Numbered from the stretch's first letter, positions 52,617 to 60,630 are shown. The stretch: DNA of 64,000 nt from Mesorhizobium sp. SARCC-RB16n (GCF_008520305.1 NZ_ML703253.1:62001-126000), one strand, 5' to 3'. Numbers and translations: made by a program. The notes: a model not told the origin generated them from the sequence alone.

Positions 52617-53008
52617 TGGGCGATGTCTCCGGTCACGACGGGATCCTTGTCGCCCGAAGGCGCCTTGTCGGAATTGTCGGCCATGGCGCCCTGGCGCCCG
52701 TTCAGGATGTCCTGGATGTCGAGGGCCTTGGCAGGCAGGTCGCCCAGGCCCACGATCTGCCGGGCGCTGACTGGCTCCAGTGCGAGCTGGGATTTATAGA
52801 GTTCGGCCAGCCTCTGCAGCCGCGACGGCTGGGTGAGCAGGCTCCAATCGGCCTTGAGCAGGTCGATCGTGTCCTCCTCGTAGCGTATCTCGGCATGGAT
52901 CTTCTGCACGGCCGCCAACTGGTCCTCGGCCTCGCGCTTGGCCTTGTAAGTCAGGGCGGCTGCCGAAACCATGACGGCGATCAGGACAATGTCGCTGGTA
53001 CGAAACAC
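52613..53008 (-). CDS. ftsL: cell division protein FtsL
   Basis: The 131-residue bitopic protein has a short N-terminus, a membrane helix (DIVLIAVMVSAAALTYKAKR), then a periplasmic coiled coil (AAVQKIHAEIRYEEDTIDLL) and the WSLLTQPSRLQRLAE segment shared by FtsL proteins. It works with FtsQ in the divisome. The start is a GTG (53008) seven bases after AGAGG, leaving four bases to the rsmH stop. Confidence 0.85.
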   Translation of the reverse strand: MFRTSDIVLIAVMVSAAALTYKAKREAEDQLAAVQKIHAEIRYEEDTIDLLKADWSLLTQPSRLQRLAELYKSQLALEPVSARQIVGLGDLPAKALDIQDILNGRQGAMADNSDKAPSGDKDPVVTGDIAQ

Positions 53009-53012
53009 GTGC

Positions 53013-54029
53013 TTACCTCTCCCCCGGCCGATCGATGCCGGGAAGTTTTGGAAGGCCGAAGATCGAAAAATCGCCGCCGCGCGCCGGCGCCTCGGTGCGG
53101 ATCGCGGCACGCAGCCTGGCCGAGCGGGCCCGTGGATTGGCGGCGACCTCGGCGTCACCTGCCGTCACGCCGCCACCAGCCTTGCGGAAAGTCGCGGTGC
53201 GCGCCTGCGCCTCCGGCATGTGGCGCGAGCCGGTCATAGCGTCGGCGCGGTCGGCGATGAAGCGCTTGACGATGCGGTCTTCCAGCGAATGGAACGTCAC
53301 CACCACAAGGCGCCCGCCAGGCTTCAGCGCGCGTTCGGCCGCCAGCAATGCCCTGGCCAATTCGCCGAGCTCGTCATTGACGAAGATGCGCAGCGCCTGG
53401 AAGACGCGCGTCGCCGGATGGATCTTGTCCTTTGGCGCCCGGCCGATATGCGTCTCGATCGCGTCGGCGAGTTCCAGCGTGCGCTCGAACGGCCGCTTTT
53501 CGCGCCGGGCCTCGATCATGCGGGCGATGCGCCCCGCGTGACGCTCCTCGCCGAGAAAGCCGAAGATGCGGGCAAGGTCGCCCGGCTTGAAACTGTTGAC
53601 GACATCGGCGGCGCTCAGGCCCGCCTGCGCCATGCGCATGTCGAGCGGGCCGTCGGAGCGGAAGGAAAAGCCGCGCTCGGCCTGGTCGAGCTGCATCGAG
53701 GAGACACCGATGTCGAGCACGACTCCATCGGCGCTTTCAACGTATTCGTCGAGCGTCGAGAACGGCGCCTGCACGAGCCTCAGCCGGCCGCCGGACTGCG
53801 CCTCGAGGTCGCGGCCGGCCGCGATGGCATCCGGATCGCGGTCGATGGCAACCACGGACGCGCCAGCCGCCAGGATCGCCTTGGTGTAACCGCCGGCGCC
53901 GAACGTACCGTCGATGACGATGTCGCCTTCCGCCGGCGCCAGCGCTTCCAGCACTTCGCCAAGGAGGACCGGAATGTGGCGGGCCGATCCGCCAACGGCG
54001 TTGATATCATCGCCGTGGCCCACCGTCAT
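53013..54029 (-). CDS. rsmH: 16S rRNA m4C1402 methyltransferase RsmH (MraW)
   Basis: The 338-residue SAM-dependent enzyme methylates N4 of C1402 in 16S rRNA. It has [15 protein letters not shown], the SAM loop [39 protein letters not shown] and [12 protein letters not shown]. The ATG at 54029 overlaps the mraZ stop (ATGA). The frame stays open far upstream across mraZ, but only this part is RsmH. Confidence 0.95.
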   Translation of the reverse strand: MTVGHGDDINAVGGSARHIPVLLGEVLEALAPAEGDIVIDGTFGAGGYTKAILAAGASVVAIDRDPDAIAAGRDLEAQSGGRLRLVQAPFSTLDEYVESADGVVLDIGVSSMQLDQAERGFSFRSDGPLDMRMAQAGLSAADVVNSFKPGDLARIFGFLGEERHAGRIARMIEARREKRPFERTLELADAIETHIGRAPKDKIHPATRVFQALRIFVNDELGELARALLAAERALKPGGRLVVVTFHSLEDRIVKRFIADRADAMTGSRHMPEAQARTATFRKAGGGVTAGDAEVAANPRARSARLRAAIRTEAPARGGDFSIFGLPKLPGIDRPGER

Positions 54030-54499
54030 TCCGGTCGCTCCCCAGCCTTGGCCTCGTGAGCCTTCGTCCCCTGCCGAAGCTGCAAAAGCCTGGCCCGAGC
54101 CTGTGCCCCATAGGTCGCAAGCCGTCCCGGCTCCCAGATCTGAAAGAAATTGCCGCGCCCGACAAAGGCCACCTCCGCCGAGATGCCGGTATGTTCGCGA
54201 ATGAAATCGGTCATGGTTATGCGGCCATCCTGGTCGAGTTTCAGGAATGCGCCGTCGCCATGGCAGAAGAACGACATGTCGTCGGCCGTCTGAAGGAACG
54301 GATCTTCCTGAGCGATGCGCTGCTCGTAGCGGTCGAGCAGGTCGAGCCCGCCGACATCCATCGCCGGCAGGTCCAGGCAACGCAGCGCATAAAGCTCCGA
54401 ATAGCTGCGCCTCTGCACCACGGCACGGAAATGCGCCGGAACGGACACCCGCCCCTTCGCGTCGATCCTGCTCACCGTGTTCGACAGAAACCGGTCCAT
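54026..54499 (-). CDS. mraZ: transcriptional regulator MraZ
   Basis: The 157-residue protein has two SpoVT/AbrB-like halves: [16 protein letters not shown] near the N-terminus and [19 protein letters not shown] in the second, followed by [12 protein letters not shown]. It is the first gene of the dcw operon and in E. coli represses it by binding TGGGN repeats, which are present upstream here. ATG 54499 is preceded in frame by a GTG (54502); neither has a strong ribosome site. Confidence 0.94.
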   Translation of the reverse strand: MDRFLSNTVSRIDAKGRVSVPAHFRAVVQRRSYSELYALRCLDLPAMDVGGLDLLDRYEQRIAQEDPFLQTADDMSFFCHGDGAFLKLDQDGRITMTDFIREHTGISAEVAFVGRGNFFQIWEPGRLATYGAQARARLLQLRQGTKAHEAKAGERPE

Positions 54500-54684
54500 C
54501 ACACGTTACGGCCGCTTGCGCCGCCGCACCCCTCTTCGTCGTGTCGCACGCGCCACCGCCGCGCGTTGCCTGCCCCGCACCAACCCCGTCCGCACCGGCG
54601 AAAACCGGCAAACGCGCAGCCGCCGCGGCTGCCCGATTGGCGTACGCTTTACCCTGACGCGGAACGAAAGCTTTGGTATGGAAA

Positions 54685-54719
54685 TGGGATATCATGGGGC
54701 ACTATGGGCGTCAACGGGA
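54685..54719 (+). promoter_or_regulatory. MraZ operator: four TGGGN repeats, 10-bp period
   Basis: TGGGA (54685), TGGGG (54695), TGGGC (54705) and a degenerate CGGGA (54715) are each separated by exactly five bases. This is the arrangement reported for E. coli MraZ. The repeats are on the strand opposite to mraZ and lie directly over its promoter, so MraZ should block RNA polymerase. Confidence 0.75.
54686..54714 (-). promoter_or_regulatory. sigma70-type promoter of the dcw operon
   Basis: On the minus strand TTGACG (54714-54709) is followed after 17 bases by TATCCC (54691-54686). A start near 54679 would give a leader of about 180 bases before mraZ. The match at -10 is moderate; the overlap with the MraZ repeats supports it. 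Confidence 0.55.
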
Positions 54720-54824
54720 ATAGGCGTCACAAACACGCACGTCAGGCCGATGAGCGCAGCCTGACAGCACGTCTCGTCTTTATGATCCATTAAGCCTAAC
54801 GAAGCGTTAAGCTTAATTTCTTCC

Positions 54825-54836
54825 CACTAGCGGGAC
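54825..54836 (+). promoter_or_regulatory. candidate phage RNA polymerase promoter 1
   Basis: CACTAGCGGGAC matches the core of the two stronger candidates at 54894 and 58028 and the CACTATAGGGA core of T7 promoters. The upstream half differs from the other two, so it is the weakest of the three. Confidence 0.45.
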
Positions 54837-54893
54837 GAACCCCCGAACGCCTTGAAATCCCCGGCTTTGCGCTGGGGTTTCAGCCTCTTTCCC

Positions 54894-54913
54894 GATCATT
54901 GCACTGGTGGGCC
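54894..54913 (+). promoter_or_regulatory. candidate phage RNA polymerase promoter 2
   Basis: GATCATTGCACTGGTGGGCC agrees with 58028-58047 at 17 of 20 positions. The CACT-NNN-GGG core has the same spacing as the T7 promoter. It lies about 60 bases before the first phage gene. Confidence 0.6.
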
Positions 54914-54971
54914 AAATGCTGTGACAGATCGGTCCCTGAAACAATCCCTGTTACACCAAGGAGAACTGACC

Positions 54972-55325
54972 GTGAACATCAATTCCCACCTCGACGGCCA
55001 CGTAAGCATTACCGTCGAACCAGTAGGCCCATATGGCGACCCATGGCTCTGCCTCGACGGCTACTGGAGGAGCGACCCCGACGCGCCCGCTGTGAAGATC
55101 GTGGTCGATGCCTATGGCTACCTATCGATCAAGGCTGAAGGCAGAAAGAAAGCAGTCTGCATCGACAAAGAGTTGCTGACAGTTCTCAGCAGCCTAGAAG
55201 CGCTGCTCGACGACTTTGAAGAAAGCCTTGCCGCTGGTGCCTGCCCGGATGTTCAGTCGGTTCTAGCCATGGCCACGGCGCGTAATGCAGCCTTTGGGCG
55301 TTTCGTGGTCTTGAGGGCTGCCTGA
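54972..55325 (+). CDS. phage early protein, unknown
   Basis: The 117-residue soluble protein has no recognised family. The N-terminal half is beta-rich (HVSITVEPVGPYGDPWLCLD, then VKIVVDAYGYLSIKAEGR) and the C-terminal half helical and acidic (TVLSSLEALLDDFEESLAAG). It is the first gene of the phage module, in the position where T7 phages carry host-takeover proteins. The GTG at 54972 is preferred because AAGGAG lies eight bases upstream; the open frame from 54852 crosses promoter sequences. Confidence 0.6.
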   Translation: MNINSHLDGHVSITVEPVGPYGDPWLCLDGYWRSDPDAPAVKIVVDAYGYLSIKAEGRKKAVCIDKELLTVLSSLEALLDDFEESLAAGACPDVQSVLAMATARNAAFGRFVVLRAA

Positions 55326-55561
55326 TGGCTAAGAACCGAACAGGCGTCCACATCCTCGCCAACCGCGCCGGCCTCTCCTACGCAGACACCAAGCTGCTCC
55401 TCTTCGACATCATGCTGAACACCTGTCGGGCTGCTTCAGCGGCTCGAACGCTGGCTATGGCCATCGGCGGTGACCAGCATTTCGTCCCTCTCGAACACCA
55501 AGGAAGACGCATTGACCCAACACGACCACTTACTCCAGCGCCAGATCGAGCTGGAGATTGA
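55325..55561 (+). CDS. small phage protein, unknown
   Basis: The 78-residue basic protein opens with NRTGVHILANRAGLSYADTK and has no known domain. Its ATG overlaps the previous stop (TGATG) and its 3' end overlaps the RNA polymerase gene by about 50 bases, so it is coupled to both. The late part could be a fortuitous extension. Confidence 0.5.
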   Translation: MAKNRTGVHILANRAGLSYADTKLLLFDIMLNTCRAASAARTLAMAIGGDQHFVPLEHQGRRIDPTRPLTPAPDRAGD

Positions 55562-58028
55562 AATGTCGGGCCTCGGGCGGGATCGCTACCTCTCCCGGGT
55601 CCGCAAGAACGTAGACAAGGAGCGCGGCTATGAGACGGATACGGGGCGCACGATCCTCGAAAGCGTGGTCGGTCCCGTCGCAGCGAGCATCACGAAGTTT
55701 GTCGACGAGGTGTACTCGGGTCGTCCTGGGCCGCGCGCCGTCGCCGCGAAGCTGATCAAGGACATGGACCATAGCGTGGTCTCCTATCTCGCCTGCAGGG
55801 CAATCCTCGGGCGCATGATGAAGCCGCGCGCTCCGGTCCTCCTGACGCTGGCCGTGGCGGTTGCCCGTGCGGTTGAGCTGGAAGCCCGGTTCACTGAGTT
55901 CCGCAAGCAGGACAAGGATCGGTTCGACTATGAGCTGCGCAAGCTGTCTGATGACGGCGCGACCGAGCAGCACAAGGCCGTCGTCCTCACCTTCGCCATG
56001 GGCAAGCACAACATCGCCTGGGACAGGTGGAGCCGGACGCAGATGATCCACCTCGGCATCCGTCTGGTCGAGCTGTTCGCGGAGAATACTGGCCTAATCA
56101 TGATCCAGCAGGCCCATGAGGGTGGCGACAAGAACGCCCCCAAGGACCAATACCTCGTCCACCTGAGCGAGCGCGCCATGGCATGGATCGACCAATCCAT
56201 CCGTGGTGGCCAGCACCTATACCCCGACTTCCTACCCATGCTGGTCCCGCCGAAGGACTGGACGGGGCTCTCAGGTGGCGGCTATTACACCGACCTCGAC
56301 CGTCCTCTTAAGCTCGTCCGCAGGGCAAGCAAGAAGCAGTTCGAGCTGCTCAAGCGCAAGCTGGCCGAGACGCAGCACAGGGGTGTCCTCCTGCGTGGTC
56401 TCAACGCCATTCAGCGGACGCCTTGGCAGATCAACCAGCGGGTCCTCGACGTCATGACCGTGATGGCCAAGACGAATGAGGGCATCGCCGGCCTCGTGCC
56501 GGGGGACAGTCCCAAGCCGGATCGACCCATCGGCATCCCTGAGGATGTCGACCCCAAGACGCTGCCTCCGCATCAGCAGAAGCAGCTCCAAGAGTGGAAG
56601 TGGGCTGCCCGCGACGTCTACACCGAGAACCTCCAGCTTCGCCAAGACCGGCTCCATCAGGAGACCCTGTTCGGGCTGGCTCAGCGGTTCCGCGACGAGC
56701 GGGCGATCTACTTCCCACACAACCTCGACTTCCGTGGCCGCGCCTATCCGGTTCCTCTGGTCATGCATCCGCAGGCCGGCGATCCGGTCAAGGCCCTGCT
56801 GCGGTTCGCTGAGGGGAAGCCTCTCGGGGCCGATGGCGCGCGCTGGCTGGCCATCCATGGGGCGAACACGTTTGGCGTCGACAAGGTGTCGTTCGACGAG
56901 CGCGTCAAATGGGTTGACGAGAACCATACTCGAATCATTTCGTGTGCCCGTGATCCGTTTGAGGATCGCTGGTGGACTGAGGCCGACAAGCCTTGGTGCT
57001 TCCTGGCGTTCTGCTTCGAGTACCGCGACTACATCAACGGCTTGGGTAGGACCGACTTCGTCTCGCACCTCCCTATCGCCCTGGACGGCTCCTGCAATGG
57101 GCTACAGCACTTCTCGGCCATGCTCCTCGACGCTGTCGGCGGGCGGGCTGTGAACCTGATCCCGGCGAAGAAGCCACAGGACATCTATCAGGTCGTCGCT
57201 GACCGCGTGATGGAACAACTGCGCGCTATCCTCTCCACTGAAGGGATGAATGCAGAAAGGGGACGATGGGCCTACGAATGGCTCACCATGGGGATCGATC
57301 GCAAGGTCACCAAGCGGCCAGTCATGGTGCTGCCCTACGGCGGAACGCCACGGTCGTGCCTGAAGTACGTCGACGAGGCTGTGAAGGCCAAGATCGCTGG
57401 CGGCTACAAGCATAACCTGGGCGACGATCTGAAGAAGGCCATCGGGTTCCTGTCCAGCATCATCTGGGACAGCATCGGGGACGTGGTCATCGCCGCTAGG
57501 GAGGCCATGGGGTGGCTTCAGAAGACGGCCAGGACAATCGCTAAGGTGAACCTTCCGATGCACTGGGAGACGCCGAGCGGGTTCGTGGCCTACCAAGGCT
57601 ACGTCAACTTCAAGTCGCGGCAGATCGAGACGAAGATCGCCGGCAAGCTGGTCAAGCCTCGCGTCTATGAGGAGACCGACCTGATCGACGTGTCCAAGCA
57701 GGCTACCTCGATCAGCCCCAACTTCGTCCACTCCATGGACGCCTCTGCCATGATCCTCACTGTCGACGAGCTGGCTGCCAAAGGTCTCACCGACTTTGCC
57801 ATGATCCACGACAGCTATGGCACCCACGCCTGCAACACAACGCTGCTGGCCTCGACCCTCCGCAAGGTGTTTGTCGAGATGTACCAGGGCGATCCACTGA
57901 CCAAGCTGCGGGACCAACTTGTCCTGCAGTCACTCGTCGCTCCCGACATTGGAGCGTTCGAAGAGCTTCCCTCGAAAGGAGACCTCGACCTGTCACAGGT
58001 CACCAAATCAGACTTCTTCTTCGCATAG
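55512..58028 (+). CDS. T7-like single-subunit DNA-directed RNA polymerase
   Basis: The 838-residue phage polymerase (T7: 883) transcribes phage genes from its own promoters. Key residues align with T7: the metal-binding Asp in LDGSCNGLQHFSAML (about 525), RKVTKRPVMVLPYGG with Lys about 601 and Tyr about 609 at T7 spacing, and the second metal Asp in MIHDSYGTHACNT (about 767). The C-terminus ends KSDFFFA, like the FAFA foot of T7. The TTG at 55512 follows AAGGAAG; a GTG at 55470 would add 14 residues. A promoter candidate begins at its stop codon. Confidence 0.95.
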   Translation: MTQHDHLLQRQIELEIEMSGLGRDRYLSRVRKNVDKERGYETDTGRTILESVVGPVAASITKFVDEVYSGRPGPRAVAAKLIKDMDHSVVSYLACRAILGRMMKPRAPVLLTLAVAVARAVELEARFTEFRKQDKDRFDYELRKLSDDGATEQHKAVVLTFAMGKHNIAWDRWSRTQMIHLGIRLVELFAENTGLIMIQQAHEGGDKNAPKDQYLVHLSERAMAWIDQSIRGGQHLYPDFLPMLVPPKDWTGLSGGGYYTDLDRPLKLVRRASKKQFELLKRKLAETQHRGVLLRGLNAIQRTPWQINQRVLDVMTVMAKTNEGIAGLVPGDSPKPDRPIGIPEDVDPKTLPPHQQKQLQEWKWAARDVYTENLQLRQDRLHQETLFGLAQRFRDERAIYFPHNLDFRGRAYPVPLVMHPQAGDPVKALLRFAEGKPLGADGARWLAIHGANTFGVDKVSFDERVKWVDENHTRIISCARDPFEDRWWTEADKPWCFLAFCFEYRDYINGLGRTDFVSHLPIALDGSCNGLQHFSAMLLDAVGGRAVNLIPAKKPQDIYQVVADRVMEQLRAILSTEGMNAERGRWAYEWLTMGIDRKVTKRPVMVLPYGGTPRSCLKYVDEAVKAKIAGGYKHNLGDDLKKAIGFLSSIIWDSIGDVVIAAREAMGWLQKTARTIAKVNLPMHWETPSGFVAYQGYVNFKSRQIETKIAGKLVKPRVYEETDLIDVSKQATSISPNFVHSMDASAMILTVDELAAKGLTDFAMIHDSYGTHACNTTLLASTLRKVFVEMYQGDPLTKLRDQLVLQSLVAPDIGAFEELPSKGDLDLSQVTKSDFFFA

Positions 58029-58062
58029 ATCGTTGCACTGGCGGGACATTCCTTCCAGTGCA
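58028..58062 (+). promoter_or_regulatory. candidate phage promoter 3 with overlapping hairpin
   Basis: GATCGTTGCACTGGCGGGAC (58028-58047) begins at the polymerase stop codon and matches candidate 2. The segment TGCACTGG also pairs with CCAGTGCA (58055-58062), giving an 8-bp hairpin with a 12-base loop that could end read-through or act as a processing site. Confidence 0.6.
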
Positions 58063-58113
58063 TCAATAGCCCCTCCACTAGCCCTACGAAACATTCTCGA
58101 AGGATTTCACCTA

Positions 58114-58314
58114 ATGCAGAACATCACCATTCGCATGGGCGCTGCCCACCACGACATCACCGTTGGTTCGGTCAACATCGACCTAGCTGCCGCCTCCAAG
58201 ACGGATCGATACGAGGTCCGCAAGACCCTGATCGAGGGCCTGAAGGAGAAGGGCTACTTCGGCAAGAAGGAACAGCGCAAGGCCGTCTTCCGCAACCGGA
58301 GGGCTGCTGCATGA
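58114..58314 (+). CDS. small basic phage protein, unknown
   Basis: The 66-residue protein has a beta N-terminal part (ITIRMGAAHHDITVGSVNID) and a strongly basic helical end (EKGYFGKKEQRKAVFRNRR), so it may bind nucleic acid; that is inference. GAAGGA lies ten bases before the ATG. It is the first gene after promoter candidate 3, and its stop overlaps the next start. Confidence 0.6.
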   Translation: MQNITIRMGAAHHDITVGSVNIDLAAASKTDRYEVRKTLIEGLKEKGYFGKKEQRKAVFRNRRAAA

Positions 58315-58430
58315 GTGAGGCCATTCAAATCATCGGGGTTCTCGTCGCCGGGTTGTCCCTCTGTGCCATGGCCGGGATCATCATCGGCACCTCCCTCGTG
58401 GCATCCACAAAGTTGTTGGGGCGCCTATGA
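58311..58430 (+). CDS. micro membrane protein 1 (39 residues)
   Basis: The protein is MSEAIQIIGVLVAGLSLCAM followed by AGIIIGTSLVASTKLLGRL: one long hydrophobic helix with a basic end. It starts at the ATGA overlap with the preceding gene and its own stop overlaps the next start. The function is unknown. Confidence 0.5.
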   Translation: MSEAIQIIGVLVAGLSLCAMAGIIIGTSLVASTKLLGRL

Positions 58431-58534
58431 GCAGCGGCCGCAACATAGCGGTCGCCCTGCTGTTGGCCCTGCTGGTCAACCTTCTGGCCATCGACCTGGG
58501 CGTCATCGCGGCAATCACATGGTGGTTCTCATGA
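58427..58534 (+). CDS. micro membrane protein 2 (35 residues)
   Basis: The protein begins MSSGRNIAVALLLALLVNLL and ends AIDLGVIAAITWWFS. It has a single hydrophobic helix, with ATGA overlaps on both sides. It reads like a small phage membrane peptide; no family is recognised. Confidence 0.5.
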   Translation: MSSGRNIAVALLLALLVNLLAIDLGVIAAITWWFS

Positions 58535-58623
58535 GCATCCAGTGGGCTGCCCTGATCATCTCCATCGCAATCATCATCACCTTCATCTCCACCAATTCGA
58601 AAGGTCCACATGCCCCGGCTTAA
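58531..58623 (+). CDS. micro membrane protein 3 (30 residues)
   Basis: The protein is MSIQWAALIISIAIIITFIS followed by TNSKGPHAPA, a single-span peptide. It starts at the ATGA overlap with micro protein 2, and its end overlaps the next gene by 14 bases, which carries that gene's ribosome site (AAAGGT). Confidence 0.5.
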   Translation: MSIQWAALIISIAIIITFISTNSKGPHAPA

Positions 58624-58876
58624 CCGTGACGTGCTGAACACGGCGACCCCTCGGGACGTCGCCATGGCGTCCATGACTGTCCTCGACCGACTGCAGGACT
58701 TCCGCCCCGAAATCCAGATCATGGGCGCAGCCACAGTCTTCCTCACCCTCGCAGACCACCTCGGCATTCCTGCTCAGGAAGCCTTCACGGTCACCAAGAA
58801 CCTCATCAACGGGGACGACGGCAAGCGCGCCGAGTTCCGTGGCATCGACGCATACATGAAAGGCGAACTGAAATGA
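58610..58876 (+). CDS. phage protein, unknown
   Basis: The 88-residue helical, soluble protein contains VAMASMTVLDRLQDFRPEIQ and FLTLADHLGIPAQEAFTVTK. I recognise no family. It overlaps the previous micro gene and the next gene (ATGA), as expected in the compact class II (DNA metabolism) region of T7-like phages. Confidence 0.6.
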   Translation: MPRLNRDVLNTATPRDVAMASMTVLDRLQDFRPEIQIMGAATVFLTLADHLGIPAQEAFTVTKNLINGDDGKRAEFRGIDAYMKGELK

Positions 58877-59232
58877 GCATCAAGGCAGGTGACACCGTAG
58901 AGTGCATCGACACCGTGTCCGGCAGCAAGATCAAGCTTGGCACCCAGTATGTGGTCAGGGAGGTCCGCTACGACGGCTTCCTTCGCTTCGAGGGCATGGT
59001 TGGCAGCTTCCGTCCGTCCCGCTTCCTTGAGGTGGAGCCCAAGACCGCTGGCAAGGCCAAGCCGGCTGCCTTCGGCCAGATCAAGTCGGTCACCGTCAAC
59101 ATGTCCGACATCCATGACGTGCTGACCCAGTACGTCCGCTTCGGCCTCGGCATCAACGCCACGGTCGAGAAGCTGGTCGACAAGTTCCCCGAGGCCGTCG
59201 AGCTGGTCCTGAAGCACGAGGTCGCCGCGTGA
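58873..59232 (+). CDS. phage protein with SH3-like N-terminus, unknown
   Basis: The protein has 119 residues. The first 50 look like a small SH3/KOW-type barrel (VECIDTVSGSKIKLGTQYVV, REVRYDGFLRFEGMVGSFR). The second half is helical (SDIHDVLTQYVRFGLGINAT). The function is unknown. It starts at an ATGA overlap and ends at a GTGA overlap. Confidence 0.6.
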   Translation: MSIKAGDTVECIDTVSGSKIKLGTQYVVREVRYDGFLRFEGMVGSFRPSRFLEVEPKTAGKAKPAAFGQIKSVTVNMSDIHDVLTQYVRFGLGINATVEKLVDKFPEAVELVLKHEVAA

Positions 59233-59354
59233 GCTACCTGACCCTCGCCAAGTTTCACTGGAAGCGCGGTCAGCCGCTGCCGGTCGATCTCTTCATCAAG
59301 CTGACCGACCTGGGCTTCGACGTCGAAGCACTTGAACGCCACTACTCCGTCTAA
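59229..59354 (+). CDS. micro phage protein (41 residues)
   Basis: The GTG start overlaps the preceding stop (GTGA). The protein begins MSYLTLAKFHWKRGQPLPVD and is soluble with an acidic helical end. It has no family that I know. Support comes from the coupled start and the fully open, phage-like codon use. Confidence 0.45.
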   Translation: MSYLTLAKFHWKRGQPLPVDLFIKLTDLGFDVEALERHYSV

Positions 59355-59382
59355 ATCCCTCCACTCACGAGACAATTGCACA

Positions 59383-60144
59383 ATGGCAAACGATACCAAG
59401 AAGAAATCTCTCCCCTCATTCACCTCCCCGCGTCTGGTCTTCGTCTACCCGAAGCTGACCGAGCCGGACTACGGCAACAAGGACTTCCCGAAGCCGGACG
59501 GCGAGTATTCGCTGAAGGGCAAGATGTCGGCTGCCGCACTGGCCGAGTTCACCGCTCGCAAGAACAAGGACAACGTGTCCCTCGACGACCTCTACGAAGA
59601 GGCCAAGCGCGATGCCGAGAAGCAGTTCGCTGAGCTGTCGGTCAAGACACGCAAGGAGTTCGAGAAGAAGAACATCACCGGCCCGGTCATGAACTCACTG
59701 TTCGAGACCCTGTACGACAAGGAGAGCGAGGAAGAGACCGGCGAGGTCTGCCTCAAGTTCACCAAGAAGGCCTCGGGCATCGTCAAGAAGGGTCCGCGCG
59801 AAGGCAAGAAGTGGACGTCGGCTCCCGACATCTATGACGCGCGCGGCAAGAAGATGGTCGGCAAGCTCCCCAACATCTGGGGCGGCTCCGAGGGCAAGGT
59901 GTCCTTTGCCGTCTCGTCCTACTTCATCCCGGGCACGGCGGCTGCCGGCCTCAAGCTGATGCTCAACGGCGTCCAGATCATCGACCTCGTGTCGAACGGT
60001 TCGCGCTCCGCTGACAGCCATGGCTTCGGTGAAGAGGACGGATATGGCTACGACCCGAGCGAGTACCAGGACGAGAACGAAGGCGAAGACAAGTCCGAGG
60101 GTGGTTCCGAGGGCGGCAAGTCGGCAGGCGAAGAAGACTTCTAA
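59383..60144 (+). CDS. T7 gp2.5-like single-stranded DNA-binding protein
   Basis: The protein has 253 residues. The N-terminal OB-fold region has SFTSPRLVFVYPKLTEPDYG, and the middle has VMNSLFETLYDKESEEETGE. The last 45 residues are very acidic and end EEDF. T7 gp2.5 has the same acidic tail with a terminal Phe, which contacts its polymerase and helicase. Gene order (after RNA polymerase, before endonuclease I) also matches T7. The first ATG after the gap, at 59383, is chosen; the longer frame begins inside the previous micro gene. Confidence 0.82.
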   Translation: MANDTKKKSLPSFTSPRLVFVYPKLTEPDYGNKDFPKPDGEYSLKGKMSAAALAEFTARKNKDNVSLDDLYEEAKRDAEKQFAELSVKTRKEFEKKNITGPVMNSLFETLYDKESEEETGEVCLKFTKKASGIVKKGPREGKKWTSAPDIYDARGKKMVGKLPNIWGGSEGKVSFAVSSYFIPGTAAAGLKLMLNGVQIIDLVSNGSRSADSHGFGEEDGYGYDPSEYQDENEGEDKSEGGSEGGKSAGEEDF

Positions 60145-60147
60145 GCC

Positions 60148-60630
60148 TTGCCAAGGCCTTTCCCCAAGCGGACCTCGACGCGGCAGAACGCTGTCGCCAA
60201 GGGGTTCCGCTCAGGGCTCGAAGATAAGGTGGCAGGGGAGCTGGACCGCGCGTCCGTCCCCTACACCTACGAGAGCTTCAAGATCACCTACGAGATACCG
60301 GCCCGGCTGGCGAAGTACACACCTGACTTCCGCCTGCTGGGCAACGGCATCATCGTGGAGACCAAGGGGCAGTTCGTCACGGCGGATCGCCAGAAGCACA
60401 AGCTGATCAAAGAGCAGAACCCGGAACTCGACATCCGGCTCGTGTTCAGCCGCTCAGGCACCCGAATCTCCAAGCAGTCCCAGACCACCTACGCCATGTG
60501 GTGCGAGACCCATGGCTTCCTCTATGCGGACAAGTCAATCCCCCAAGCCTGGATCGATGAGCCACCGACTGCCGGTCGCATGGAGGCCCTCAACGCAATC
60601 CTCAACTCCCAATCGAAGGTCAAGAAATGA
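60148..60630 (+). CDS. T7 endonuclease I-like Holliday junction resolvase
   Basis: The 160-residue protein closely follows T7 gp3. FRSGLEDKVAGELDRASVPY carries the catalytic Glu, YTPDFRLLGNGIIVETKGQF carries Asp, Glu and Lys, and NPELDIRLVFSRSGTRI and ETHGFLYADKSIPQAWI complete the fold. It resolves branched DNA before packaging and helps to break down host DNA. The start is a TTG three bases after the SSB stop. It overlaps the next gene by ATGA. Confidence 0.9.
   Translation: MPRPFPKRTSTRQNAVAKGFRSGLEDKVAGELDRASVPYTYESFKITYEIPARLAKYTPDFRLLGNGIIVETKGQFVTADRQKHKLIKEQNPELDIRLVFSRSGTRISKQSQTTYAMWCETHGFLYADKSIPQAWIDEPPTAGRMEALNAILNSQSKVKK

Larger units (their letters stand above)
54500..54971. 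other. junction region between dcw cluster and phage module
   Basis: From left to right this holds the mraZ leader and promoter, an inverted repeat GTCAGGC/GCCTGAC (54741-54765), an AT-richer stretch with TTAAGCTTAA, a first phage promoter candidate, a stem-loop (GAAATCCCCGGC with GCTGGGGTTTC, 54854-54881), and a second promoter candidate. The bacterial-phage boundary should fall between about 54721 and 54824. I see no attachment repeat. Confidence 0.45.

Noticed and set aside
54825-54890. tRNA or tRNA 3' end as the phage attachment site
   Set aside because: Segments such as GGGGGTTCGTCCC on the minus strand hint at a T-arm, but the five-base stem does not pair and no acceptor or anticodon arms can be drawn.
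56200-57920. Minus-strand open frames opposite the phage RNA polymerase
   Set aside because: Antisense shadows; the plus-strand frame has every T7 polymerase motif.
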